Shown: positions 34,339-42,808 of the stretch, one piece after another | Numbering within the stretch: position 1 is the stretch's first letter | How the letters are laid out: each line of letters begins with the position of its first letter | From: Paenibacillus sp. PL2-23 | Lineage (GTDB): Bacteria > Bacillota > Bacilli > Paenibacillales > Paenibacillaceae | Assembly (NCBI RefSeq): GCF_040834005.1 | Contig: NZ_CP162129.1 | Coordinates: 3,496,001 to 3,560,000 of the forward strand | DNA: 64,000 nucleotides | Reading direction: 5' to 3' | Position numbers and translations under genes: made by a program | Notes under the pieces: model-generated | Databases searched by the model: none | Told to the model about the DNA's origin: nothing | The model's input: the letters and a program-made list of their open reading frames with translations, nothing else

Positions 34339-35573
34339 GCGATACCGCTCCCTTCCAGAGCCGCGGGAAGCTCCTGCAGCTGGCGGACCTCATAGATGAG
34401 CCAGCCGCGGCTCTCCAGGATTCTCTTCCATGCCGTGCTGCCGGACTTGCCGCCAGGCGAGCTGATGTGAATGAGACAAGGCGTCAAGCCTTTGCGCGAC
34501 AACCACTCCATCCCCTGTATGATCTGGCTCCCCGTGTCCTGCGAAACCAGAAGCGCAAAGCTGCCTGGCTCGATCACGGAATCCGCCAGCTGCAGCGATT
34601 GATAGATCGGCTGCGGCGCGTCCGGCTCGACGTTCGTCAGATGCTTCATGACAAGGCTGCGCTGCTCCGCGCCGGACTTCGGCGGCAGCATAGTCAATTG
34701 GTCGCCGATCGACACCAGCCCAATCGCCGTATCATCACGGGAGCCATGCTCCATAATGGATGCCGCTACGGAGACGGCAAGCTCGAACCGCTCCCGCGAG
34801 GCGGCGTCGCCCCCAGGCGCATACCGGTCCAGCACCATGATCGTCCGGGGCAGCGATTCACGCTCGAACGCCTTGGATTTCCACTGTCCGGTCTTCGCCG
34901 TTGCGTTCCAATGCACACGAGACAGCCGATCGCCGTAATGATATTCCCTGACGCCGTTGATCTGCGTCGTTTCTTTGGCGGAGCGCGACGCGGCCGCATG
35001 TGAATAGGGACCGCGAACGCCGCGCTGGAAGCCGTTCCATTGCCTGAGCGGCACCGTTTGCGGCAAGACGCTCAACACGCCGTCATGGCGGAAGGACCCG
35101 GCATGCTCGAACAGGCCGAATACGTCGTAAGACACACATTCGATATCGCGGAAGCGGTATTCTCCTCGCGCTAGCGGCGGCGTTCGGTATGACATCTCTC
35201 CCGTCCGCTTCCAATTGGGCACAAACGAGGTTTCGAACTGCAGCGCCTGACCGTTATGCCGGTGCAGCGCGTCCCTCACAATGACGTAAGGCAGCGGGAA
35301 CAGGCCTGGAATCTTGACCTTCAGCTGAACCTCCACGGAGCCGCCGGCTTGCAGCGCGCCCGCCGCGCCCTGAGCGGCGTAAGCCCGGCTCCCGGACACC
35401 TTGCCGATACCGCTGAAGCGGCCCAGCATCAGATACAGGAGCAGCAGGTTTAAAATAATAAAAAGCATCAATGCCGTTTTGCCGCCCTGGAACAAAAAAT
35501 AGAACAAGCTGCAGCCGTACACAAATGCGATGAACCTCCAGCGAATGCGTTTAGCCTTCTTCGCCTCCATCAC
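34335..35573 (-). CDS. DUF58 (VWA-like) protein
   Basis: A 412-residue protein with two N-terminal membrane helices (residues about 11-55), a beta-rich region, and the DUF58 signature GVREYHYGDRLSRVHWNATAKTG, followed by a VWA-like fold containing TIMVLDRYAPGG. It is the central member of the MoxR-DUF58-transglutaminase operon. GTG 35573 or ATG 35570 both follow GGAG; the MoxR stop lies one base away. It probably links the ATPase to its membrane target. Confidence 0.88.
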   Translation of the reverse strand: MMEAKKAKRIRWRFIAFVYGCSLFYFLFQGGKTALMLFIILNLLLLYLMLGRFSGIGKVSGSRAYAAQGAAGALQAGGSVEVQLKVKIPGLFPLPYVIVRDALHRHNGQALQFETSFVPNWKRTGEMSYRTPPLARGEYRFRDIECVSYDVFGLFEHAGSFRHDGVLSVLPQTVPLRQWNGFQRGVRGPYSHAAASRSAKETTQINGVREYHYGDRLSRVHWNATAKTGQWKSKAFERESLPRTIMVLDRYAPGGDAASRERFELAVSVAASIMEHGSRDDTAIGLVSIGDQLTMLPPKSGAEQRSLVMKHLTNVEPDAPQPIYQSLQLADSVIEPGSFALLVSQDTGSQIIQGMEWLSRKGLTPCLIHISSPGGKSGSTAWKRILESRGWLIYEVRQLQELPAALEGSGIA

Positions 35574-35574
35574 A

Positions 35575-36531
35575 TTAACGCTCCAGCCGGACCGGCACTT
35601 TCGTCGATTGAATCGCCTGGGATACTACGTCTTCCGCATGAAGTCCGTTCATTCTGGCCTCCGTCCGCAGGAGCAGGCGATGCGGCAGAATGAATGGCGC
35701 AAGCGACTTGACGTCATCCGGCGTGACGTATTCTCGCTGCTGCAGATAGGCGCTGGCTTTGGCCGCGCGCGTCAACGAGATCGCCGCCCGCGGGCTGGCG
35801 CCCAGCAGGACGCTCGTATGGTCTCTGGTGGCCCGGACCAGGCTTACAATATATTTGGCGACGGCGTCATCCATATGGACTTGCTGCACCTGCTTCTGAA
35901 TGCGGGTCATATCGCCGATCTCCAGGACCGGCTGCACTTGATCTGAGGGATGATAGCTTTCGACAGCCGCAATCATCTTCTGCTCGTCCTCCTGAGTCGG
36001 ATAACCAAGCGACAGCTTCATCATGAAGCGGTCAAGCTGAGCCTCAGGCAGCGTGTAAGTGCCTTCGAACTCAATGGGGTTCTGAGTCGCGAGCAGAATG
36101 AATGGAGCAGGCAGCTCATAGGTGTCTCCGTCAACCGTCACGCAGCCCTCCTCCATCGCTTCCAGCAGCGCGGACTGGGTTTTTGTCGTTGCGCGGTTGA
36201 TCTCGTCCGCCAGCAATATATTGGCCATCACGGGACCCGGCCGGAAGATGAAGCTTTCCTGCTTGGGGTGGTAGATCGACACGCCTGTTATATCCGTAGG
36301 CAGAAGGTCGGGGTTGCATTGAATCCTTCTGAACTGTCCGCCAATTGATTTGGCCAGCGCCTTGACGAGCTGGGTTTTGCCGGTGCCGGGAACATCCTCC
36401 AGCAGCACGTGCCCGCCAGCGAGCACTGCGATCAGCAATCTTTCTATCTCGTCTTGCTTTCCGAGAATACAAGTATTTAAGTTTCGAACGATCGTCGAGC
36501 ATAATTGCATGTCAGCTGTACGAATTTCCAT
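35575..36531 (-). CDS. MoxR family AAA+ ATPase
   Basis: A 318-residue AAA+ ATPase with Walker A DVPGTGKTQL at about residues 41-50, Walker B ILLADEINRA, sensor 1 ATQNP and the sensor 2 arginine region SPRAAISLTRAAK. MoxR ATPases act as chaperones for metal or cofactor insertion or assembly of surface complexes. It is the first gene of a three-gene operon. GGGAGG precedes ATG by seven bases. Confidence 0.92.
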   Translation of the reverse strand: MEIRTADMQLCSTIVRNLNTCILGKQDEIERLLIAVLAGGHVLLEDVPGTGKTQLVKALAKSIGGQFRRIQCNPDLLPTDITGVSIYHPKQESFIFRPGPVMANILLADEINRATTKTQSALLEAMEEGCVTVDGDTYELPAPFILLATQNPIEFEGTYTLPEAQLDRFMMKLSLGYPTQEDEQKMIAAVESYHPSDQVQPVLEIGDMTRIQKQVQQVHMDDAVAKYIVSLVRATRDHTSVLLGASPRAAISLTRAAKASAYLQQREYVTPDDVKSLAPFILPHRLLLRTEARMNGLHAEDVVSQAIQSTKVPVRLER

Positions 36532-36631
36532 CTGATAACCTCCCGGAATGAACGCTCTGAATGCGCTTTAATAGTGCCCTTAATAGTACTATTTTACAGT
36601 AGGTGATAGACACTTCACAAATGGGACGCTT

Positions 36632-36667
36632 CCAAAAAAAATTGGAGAATCCCACAGGATTCTCCAA
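36632..36667 (-). terminator. Rho-independent terminator of the spoVA operon
   Basis: Stem TTGGAGAATCC (36642-36652) and GGATTCTCCAA (36657-36667) with a CACA loop, followed on the minus strand by an eight-base T run. Confidence 0.92.
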
Positions 36668-36688
36668 ATGTATAGTATTTCCAAACTC

Positions 36689-37039
36689 TTAGCCTTTTGG
36701 CCGAATAACGAGCGCCGCCAGAAAGGAGAAAATAATCGCAGCCGATATGCCGGCGCTTGTCACCTTGAATATGCCGGATATGACCCCAATCCAGCCGGAG
36801 TTGTGCAGCTCCGTCAAGGCGCCGTGCACCAGCGCGTTGCCAAAGCTTGTAATGGGAACCGATGCGCCTGCGCCGGCAAACTCAATAAGAGGCTCGTACA
36901 GATTCAAGCCGTCGACGATCGCGCCGATGACAACCAAGGTCGCCATGGTATGCGCAGGCGTCAGCTTCAGCACGTCGAACATGAGCTGGCCGATGACGCA
37001 TATGGCCCCGCCCACAAGGAAGGCCCACAGGAAGATCAT
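36689..37039 (-). CDS. spoVAE: Stage V sporulation protein AE
   Basis: Small membrane protein (116 residues, about four helices) of the SpoVA channel that moves dipicolinic acid into the forespore and releases it at germination. Conserved residues include FLVGGAICVIGQLMFD and the FAGAGASVPITSFGN loop, paralogous to SpoVAC. It starts with ATG 37039, overlapping spoVAD by four bases, and AAAGGAG is eight bases upstream. Its size fits the SpoVAEb form. Confidence 0.93.
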   Translation of the reverse strand: MIFLWAFLVGGAICVIGQLMFDVLKLTPAHTMATLVVIGAIVDGLNLYEPLIEFAGAGASVPITSFGNALVHGALTELHNSGWIGVISGIFKVTSAGISAAIIFSFLAALVIRPKG

Positions 37040-38058
37040 GAGGATTGCTCCTTTCCCGCAGCAATGGCCACCGCATGGGCAATACATGGAATGCTTTCGC
37101 CTTGCTGGAAGGATAAGGGCGACAGCAGTGCGCCGGTAGCAACGACCAGAATGCGCTTTAGCTCGCCTCGCTGCAGTCTTTTGAGCAGATGGCCGTAAGT
37201 GACGACGGCCGAGCAGCCGCAGCCGCTGCCTCCCGCCTGGACCTTCTGGCGCTGCACATCATACACCATCAGGCCGCAATCATTAAACTCCGTATGATCC
37301 ATCGGTACGCCGTTCTGCATGAGCAGATCCCTGGCGATGGGATGCCCCACGCCGGCCAGGTCGCCAGTCACGATCAGGTCATAATGGCCCGGCGTTCTGC
37401 CGGTATCGTTGAAATGCGCCTGGATCGTATCCACAGCAGCCGGGGCCATCGCTGCACCCATATTGAACGGATCGGTTATACCAAGGTCAACAACCTTGCC
37501 GATCGTCGCGCATTCAATGACGGGCCCCTCTCCAGATGCTGCCACAACGGCGGCGCCCGCGCCGGTCACCGTATATTGCGCCGTCGGAGGCTTCTGCGAG
37601 CCGTATTCCGTCGGATAGCGGAACTGCTTCTCAGCTGTGCAGTTATGGCTGCAGGTGCCTGCCAGCACATGTGTAGCCGCGCCGCTGTCGACCAGCTGCG
37701 AGGCCAGCGCCAGCGTCTCCATAGAGGTGGAGCAGGCGCCAAATACGCCGATATACGGCGCTCCCAGCGTGCGGGCGGCAAAGCTGTTGCTAATAATCTG
37801 ATTCATCAGATCGCCGCCGATATAGAATTGAATGCCGCTTTTATCCATCTTGGCGTTCTGGACGGCGAATTCGCTTGCTTGCTCCAGCAGCAGCCGCTCC
37901 GCCTTCTCCCAGCTCTTCTGCTGCATATCCAGCTCAGGATGCACAAGATCAAATTCAGCAGCGAGCGGACCCTCGCCTTCGTCTGGACCGACAACCGCTG
38001 CCGCGCCTATAATAACGGGTTTATTTTCGAACCACCATGATTGTTTGCCCCGGAGCAT
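37036..38058 (-). CDS. spoVAD: Stage V sporulation protein AD
   Basis: A 340-residue soluble protein of the SpoVA complex with a thiolase-like fold that binds dipicolinic acid. The pattern GVFGACSTSMETLALASQLV and CSHNCTAEKQFR is seen, and a thiolase-like Cys is retained, though the family is not enzymatic. The start at 38058 follows GGGGGG by seven bases and comes one base after the spoVAC stop; the longer reading frame would extend back into spoVAC. Confidence 0.95.
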   Translation of the reverse strand: MLRGKQSWWFENKPVIIGAAAVVGPDEGEGPLAAEFDLVHPELDMQQKSWEKAERLLLEQASEFAVQNAKMDKSGIQFYIGGDLMNQIISNSFAARTLGAPYIGVFGACSTSMETLALASQLVDSGAATHVLAGTCSHNCTAEKQFRYPTEYGSQKPPTAQYTVTGAGAAVVAASGEGPVIECATIGKVVDLGITDPFNMGAAMAPAAVDTIQAHFNDTGRTPGHYDLIVTGDLAGVGHPIARDLLMQNGVPMDHTEFNDCGLMVYDVQRQKVQAGGSGCGCSAVVTYGHLLKRLQRGELKRILVVATGALLSPLSFQQGESIPCIAHAVAIAAGKEQSS

Positions 38059-38059
38059 C

Positions 38060-38551
38060 TTATTGCCCCCCGGTGCCCAGAATGAGGTGCGCGATCCCGA
38101 CAAAAAAAGCCGCAACCGTGCCGTATACGATAACCGCGCCCGCAAGCTTGAACATATTGCCGCCGACTCCAAGCACAAGCCCTTCGCTTCGATGCTCAAG
38201 CGCAGCCGAGCACATGGAGTTCGCAAAGCCCGTCACCGGTACCGCAGAGCCCGCTCCAGCGAACTGGGCCAGCTTGTCATACACGCCAAGACTGGTCAAA
38301 ATAACCGATATGAGAATCAGCACCGCGACCGTCGGGTTGCTCGCCTGCTCGGGCGTCATATTCATCAGATGGACGAACAGCTCCGAAATCGCTTGTCCGA
38401 CCAGACAGATCGACCCGCCGACCAGGAAAGCTCTGAGGCAGTTCAGCATAATGGAGCGGGGCGGTTCCATTTCTTTGGCGTAGGCCTGATATTCCTTTGG
38501 CGACATCGACATTTTTTTGTAGAGGTTAGCAGTAGGTCCTTTCGATGCCAA
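38060..38551 (-). CDS. spoVAC: Stage V sporulation protein AC
   Basis: A 163-residue membrane protein with an N-terminal cytosolic stretch and about four helices. Key similarity is FLVGGSICLVGQAISELF and FAGAGSAVPVTGFANSMCSAAL, matching SpoVAC, a mechanosensitive-like DPA channel. It begins with TTG 38551 after GGGAGG. It is the first gene of spoVAC-AD-AE; the spoVAA and spoVAB genes of B. subtilis are absent here. I saw no convincing sigma-G promoter. Confidence 0.94.
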   Translation of the reverse strand: MASKGPTANLYKKMSMSPKEYQAYAKEMEPPRSIMLNCLRAFLVGGSICLVGQAISELFVHLMNMTPEQASNPTVAVLILISVILTSLGVYDKLAQFAGAGSAVPVTGFANSMCSAALEHRSEGLVLGVGGNMFKLAGAVIVYGTVAAFFVGIAHLILGTGGQ

Positions 38552-38624
38552 TTTCAGTTTCCTCCCTTACGGCATAAGCTACATTCCTTTTCATTATTTG
38601 TAACGAGCGATTGTGTTATGCCAA

Positions 38625-38676
38625 CAAAAAAAAGAATTGTCCGCCTCCTCATTCGCTGAGAAAGCAAACAATTCTT
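38625..38676 (-). terminator. Terminator after the TIM-barrel isomerase gene
   Basis: AAGAATTGT (38632-38640) and ACAATTCTT (38668-38676) form a nine-base-pair stem with a 27-base loop; on the minus strand a T run follows (38631-38625). Confidence 0.7.
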
Positions 38677-38694
38677 CGTAACTGCAAGCAAGCG

Positions 38695-39543
38695 TTACAC
38701 TCGAACCGAAAGGCCTGCCGCTTGGAACACATGGTCGAAGCCGCGCTGCGAACGGCGAGCCAGCTCCTCCGGCGCGTCCTCGGGCGGAGCGCTCGTCAAT
38801 ATTTCCTGAGTAACGGGCCCATCGTAGCCGATGCTGTGGAGCGCCTTCAGGAAGCCCGCTAGATCGATGACCCCTTCACCGGGATAAAGCCGGCCATTGT
38901 CGAGCGCTTCCTCGACGGGCACGTCCGGCGCGTCGTTGATATGGACATGCACGATCTGTCCGCCCGTCAGCGCTTCAATCGCCTCGGGCCCCAGTCCCGT
39001 CGTATACCAATGATACGCATCCAGCAGCAAGCCTACGTTCGGCTCCCCAATCGCGCCAATCCAATCCAGCGTCTCCTCCATCGTCCATATAAAAGGATTT
39101 TTCCAAGTCGAGCGCAAATGATGCGGACCTACAAACTCCAGCCCCAGCGAGATGCCGTATTGGCCCAGAATCAACGCACATTGCCGCAGCCTGCGCGTCG
39201 CAACCGCCATGAAATGCGCCGCCTTCCAGTCCGTGGACGGCAGAATGTACGTGCAGCAGCGGGTACAGCCCAGCTTCTGGGCGGCCGCCGCCGCTTGCTT
39301 CAGCTCGTTCAAGCCGCTGGCGAACTGCTCCTCTGACTGGCGCCACTCGACAGGCAGCCCGATTGCTCCCAAGACAACGCCATTTTGCTCCAATAGCGCC
39401 TTCGCTCCCTGCTCTCCGTACTTCTCAATCAACGATTTGGCGTCGACGTCCACCGCCTGGAAGCCGTAACGTCCCGCCAGCTCAATAAGCTCTTTCTCAT
39501 CCTTCAGCTTGCCCAGGCCCGCTCCCGTAAGTCCTCTTAGCAT
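38695..39543 (-). CDS. Sugar phosphate isomerase/epimerase-type TIM barrel
   Basis: A 282-residue TIM barrel of the xylose isomerase/AP endonuclease 2 family. Metal-binding residues are in GISLGLEFVGPHHL (Glu), VGLLLDAYHWY (Asp and His), HVHINDAP (His, Asp) and VTQEILTS (Glu). It probably isomerises or epimerises a keto-sugar or sugar acid. It lies 14 bases downstream of a Gfo/Idh/MocA oxidoreductase in one transcript, the pairing typical of inositol-like and 3-keto-sugar pathways. The substrate is not identified. Confidence 0.85.
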   Translation of the reverse strand: MLRGLTGAGLGKLKDEKELIELAGRYGFQAVDVDAKSLIEKYGEQGAKALLEQNGVVLGAIGLPVEWRQSEEQFASGLNELKQAAAAAQKLGCTRCCTYILPSTDWKAAHFMAVATRRLRQCALILGQYGISLGLEFVGPHHLRSTWKNPFIWTMEETLDWIGAIGEPNVGLLLDAYHWYTTGLGPEAIEALTGGQIVHVHINDAPDVPVEEALDNGRLYPGEGVIDLAGFLKALHSIGYDGPVTQEILTSAPPEDAPEELARRSQRGFDHVFQAAGLSVRV

Positions 39544-39557
39544 TGTATTCGCCTCCT

Positions 39558-40634
39558 CTATTCGTTCATATTCCAGTCCAGGACAACCTCATGCCCCGTT
39601 CTGGAGCTTTCGTAGATGGCGTCCAGAATCAGGTTGTTCGTAAAGCCCGTCAGCGCGGAAGTGATGGGCTTCGTGCCAGTTTGTATACATGCCAGGAAGT
39701 GGCGGCTTAGTCGCGCTCTCTCCCCCTCATCCAGCTCTGGCCGCAATAGCGTGGTTTCCATAGGCTGATCGAACTTCTCGGTAAGCAGCTTGCCGGAGCC
39801 GCCCCTGTAGCTTGCTCCTCCGTCTGTGCCCATCAGATGAACAAACGGAAGATTGTCCGTATCCATATGAACCGCCCAGCTGACCTCCAGCGACAAGGTG
39901 CTGCCGTCCTCCATCTTGATAAGCGCTGTTGCCAGATCCTCAACATCATAGGCCCCGTTCCAATTGGGCATGCCCCAGGTTCCAATGCCTTTACGGCTTG
40001 GTCCAAATTCCGCGTAGGTGGATCCATAGACGGACACTGGCTTTGGATTGCCCATCAGATAGATAGCCAGGTCCAGCATATGGACACCGATATCGATCAG
40101 CGGTCCCCCGCCGGATTGATCCATCTGCGTGAACCATGTTCCCCAGCCAGGAATGCCCTTGCGCCGGAACCAACCCGTTTTGGCTGAATAAATCCGGCCA
40201 AGCTCGCCGCGCTCCACCTGCGCCTTAATCGCCATCGGAATAGCCTCCCACCTCATTTGATGGGCCACCATCACAACTCGGTCAGACTTGGCGCTTGCCT
40301 GAAGGATTCTTTTGGCCGCGCTGCTGTTAATGCCCATGGGCTTCTCCAGCAGCACATGCTTGCCTGCTTCGATCGCAAGTATAGCCAGCGGCGCGTGAAG
40401 CTGGTTCGGCACGCCAATGATAACCGCATCCACATCGGATCGAGCAATCAGCTCCTCCGGAGTAGCTGTGACGAATGGAATGCCGTAAGCAATGGCGCGC
40501 TCCTGGGCCAGCGGCATAAATGCGTCCGTAATCGCTGTGATCTCACACTGGTCGAACAGCTTGGAAAACTCATGGGCGTGCACATTCCCGATATTGCCTG
40601 CACCGATTATGCCGATTCTAACCTTGCCGCTCAT
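39558..40634 (-). CDS. Gfo/Idh/MocA family oxidoreductase
   Basis: NAD(P)-dependent sugar dehydrogenase of 358 residues. The nucleotide fold begins IGIIGAGNIGNVHA; the EKP motif is in HVLLEKPMG and the catalytic-type His in GGGPLIDIGVHMLDLA. ATG 40634 follows GGAGG by eight bases; five upstream codons are discarded. First gene of a two-gene operon with the TIM barrel and divergent from an AraC gene at 40775, whose product may regulate it. The sugar is unknown. Confidence 0.88.
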   Translation of the reverse strand: MSGKVRIGIIGAGNIGNVHAHEFSKLFDQCEITAITDAFMPLAQERAIAYGIPFVTATPEELIARSDVDAVIIGVPNQLHAPLAILAIEAGKHVLLEKPMGINSSAAKRILQASAKSDRVVMVAHQMRWEAIPMAIKAQVERGELGRIYSAKTGWFRRKGIPGWGTWFTQMDQSGGGPLIDIGVHMLDLAIYLMGNPKPVSVYGSTYAEFGPSRKGIGTWGMPNWNGAYDVEDLATALIKMEDGSTLSLEVSWAVHMDTDNLPFVHLMGTDGGASYRGGSGKLLTEKFDQPMETTLLRPELDEGERARLSRHFLACIQTGTKPITSALTGFTNNLILDAIYESSRTGHEVVLDWNMNE

Positions 40635-40774
40635 GTCGACAACCTCCACTATGTCTTATATTTTCGATAATCTCCTATTTCCTTCGTAATCGCTTACGCC
40701 CTTTATGTTAAAATAATCTTAATCCAAATGCGTGCTTGTTTTTTCGATTTATATCTCATTTTTTCGGAGGCTGT

Positions 40775-41701
40775 ATGACCTACTTTCCCGAATACCTCAA
40801 AACCTATCCCAACATGGATACATCCAGTCCGCTTCATATTAGTCTCAACCAGCTGCCGAACGGCTATCGGCGGCATCGACATGATTTTTTGGAGTTTTCG
40901 TTTGTGATTGAAGGCGCGGGCCAAGAGGCAATTAATGAAATGAAGCATGACATGCTGCCGGGCACATTCACTTTCGTGCTGCCGTACCAGGTTCATGAGC
41001 TGTTCACCCAGCCGGGCAAGCCGCTTAAGCTGTTTAATTGTATGTTCAGCATGGATTTATTAATGGAGACAGGCGCTGCGGAAGGACTTCATCGGTTATT
41101 CGACGGGGCGGGTTCGGTTCCGTTTATCCAATTAAACGGGCAAGAGCAAGCGCGAATGACGTGGCTGATGGAGGATATGTACAAGGAATACGGGAGTAAC
41201 GAGCCTTGGCGTCACACCATGCTCCAAGCTCGGCTCAAGGAAATTTTGGTGTTGTTCGACCGGACGCGGAGGAAGCAGGGCGAGCTGGCCACAAGCAGCA
41301 GCTCCGGCGCCGATAGTGGAAGGAAGGACGCCGAAGCCCGCAGGCAAGCTGGATTTGTCTGGTCGATTGTTCATTATATACACAAGCACTACCAAGACGA
41401 GCTTAGCTTGTCCGAGCTTGCGGAGCGCTTCTCTCTCAGCGTGTCCAGGATGAGCGAGGTCGTCAAGGAAACAACGGGGCAGACCTACTCCCAGTTTCTT
41501 CGGGATTTACGGCTTAGGCATGTCTGCAGTCTGCTGGCATCAACAGAAATGAGCATCGCGGAGATTGCGATGGAGGTCGGCTATGGGTCTTACAAAACGT
41601 TCTCGCGAGTCTTCCGTGAGAGCAAAGGCATTGCGCCCAAGGACTACCGACGCTCAGTCGCCTTACGCGGGAAGCCGGCAGCTGCGCAGTTAGAGGGGTG
41701 A
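40775..41701 (+). CDS. AraC family transcriptional regulator
   Basis: A 308-residue regulator with an N-terminal cupin-like ligand domain (FSFVIEGAGQEAINEM..., GTFTFVLPYQVHEL) and a C-terminal double helix-turn-helix: LSELAERFSLSVSRMSEVVKE and IAEIAMEVGYGSYKTFSRVFRE. It is transcribed away from the Gfo/Idh-isomerase operon and probably senses its sugar. CGGAGG lies four bases before ATG 40775; the 13 earlier codons are excluded. Confidence 0.9.
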   Translation: MTYFPEYLKTYPNMDTSSPLHISLNQLPNGYRRHRHDFLEFSFVIEGAGQEAINEMKHDMLPGTFTFVLPYQVHELFTQPGKPLKLFNCMFSMDLLMETGAAEGLHRLFDGAGSVPFIQLNGQEQARMTWLMEDMYKEYGSNEPWRHTMLQARLKEILVLFDRTRRKQGELATSSSSGADSGRKDAEARRQAGFVWSIVHYIHKHYQDELSLSELAERFSLSVSRMSEVVKETTGQTYSQFLRDLRLRHVCSLLASTEMSIAEIAMEVGYGSYKTFSRVFRESKGIAPKDYRRSVALRGKPAAAQLEG

Positions 41702-41706
41702 GGCAT

Positions 41707-42594
41707 CTACAGCTTATGCTGCAGGGTGTAGACCAGCTCCTCCGGCTTGTCCCAGACGAAGGGGCGAATCCACTCGCTTTGCCCCAGCAGTCTGTCGGCT
41801 TGCTCGCTCTGCACAGTCCAAATAATGGGCACGCCAGCGCTCGCTGCAAATCCAGCCGCATAATACAGCTCTGGACCCGCCTCGGTCAAATCCGCGACGA
41901 TCAGCTTGCTGCCTCTCAAGCTCTCAAGGAGCTCGGCGTCCGCCTTCTTCAGCCCGGACGGCAGCAGCATGCGCGTCTGGTAGCCGCATTGCTCCAGTCC
42001 CGGCAGCAGCGGCGACGCCAGCTCCTGACCGATGGACTCGTCGCCCGCCAATACGGTGCACAGCTTCCGCTTGCCGCCTCCAGCTATAGCAGCCGCATCC
42101 GACCAGCCATGCTCCGTCAGCTTCAGCACCGCGCCTTCCCGGAGGATGCGGCCGCTATCTCTCAGCTGCTCCATAATGAATACGAACTCCTGAAGATTAG
42201 CCGCGTAAGCCAGATTGTAATTACGTGTCATGGGATGCAGGCTTACGGGCTCCATCGGAGCATCCGTTCTGCGGTATAAGTATCGAAGGAAGCGCTTCTC
42301 CTTCTCCTCCTGCGTTATGGGAACAGCGGGCGAGTCCGCGATTGCCTGAACCTGATCAAGCGTCAGCGCCGCCCGGTCGCCCTCCTCGAATTGCTCTCTT
42401 ATATAAGCCGACACCTGCGGCAGAAGCGTCCGCTTCCTAGCATAAGGCAAGGCTTGAATAGCGCTGTAGGCCTTGGAATCAAGCCGATAAAACGCGCCAG
42501 GCGCGCACATACAGTCGCTGTACGTATCGAAGCCGTCATCGTCGGATTCCAGCGCGGCCAGCTCGTTGCAGAATAAGCAATGTTTTTTGTTCAA
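41707..42594 (-). CDS. Zinc-motif protein with nucleoside deoxyribosyltransferase-like C-terminus
   Basis: A 295-residue protein. The N-terminus has CLFCNE and a further DCMC pair, a likely zinc site. The middle is helical and charged. The C-terminal about 110 residues resemble nucleoside 2-deoxyribosyltransferase/SLOG-type folds: KLCTVLAGDES, then SKLIVADLTEAGPELYYAAGFAASAG, the ADLTE-PELYYAAGFA pattern being the hallmark. Such domains also occur in signalling or effector proteins, but no partner gene is visible. The start is TTG 42594, after AGAGGTGAT. It lies convergent to the upstream AraC gene with a 5-base gap and has no operon partner. Confidence 0.68.
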   Translation of the reverse strand: MNKKHCLFCNELAALESDDDGFDTYSDCMCAPGAFYRLDSKAYSAIQALPYARKRTLLPQVSAYIREQFEEGDRAALTLDQVQAIADSPAVPITQEEKEKRFLRYLYRRTDAPMEPVSLHPMTRNYNLAYAANLQEFVFIMEQLRDSGRILREGAVLKLTEHGWSDAAAIAGGGKRKLCTVLAGDESIGQELASPLLPGLEQCGYQTRMLLPSGLKKADAELLESLRGSKLIVADLTEAGPELYYAAGFAASAGVPIIWTVQSEQADRLLGQSEWIRPFVWDKPEELVYTLQHKL

Positions 42595-42808
42595 CCTGAT
42601 CACCTCTTGCTTATAGCATTCGGCGGCTGCGCAGGATATAAGGGCGGCGAGCTTTAAGTGTAAGACTCCACACCCTCCACATGTCGTTATTTCATAGTAC
42701 AATCGTCGCTTATTCACACTTATATTGCGATCATATATATGATACATTAACGTTAATGTCACAATATTATAGCTTTCGAATGTTATTCATTTACGACAAG
42801 GAGAGGCG

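Noticed and set aside
38552..38640. Sigma-G promoter before spoVAC
   Set aside because: No match to the -10 CATWMTA element in the upstream 90 bases.
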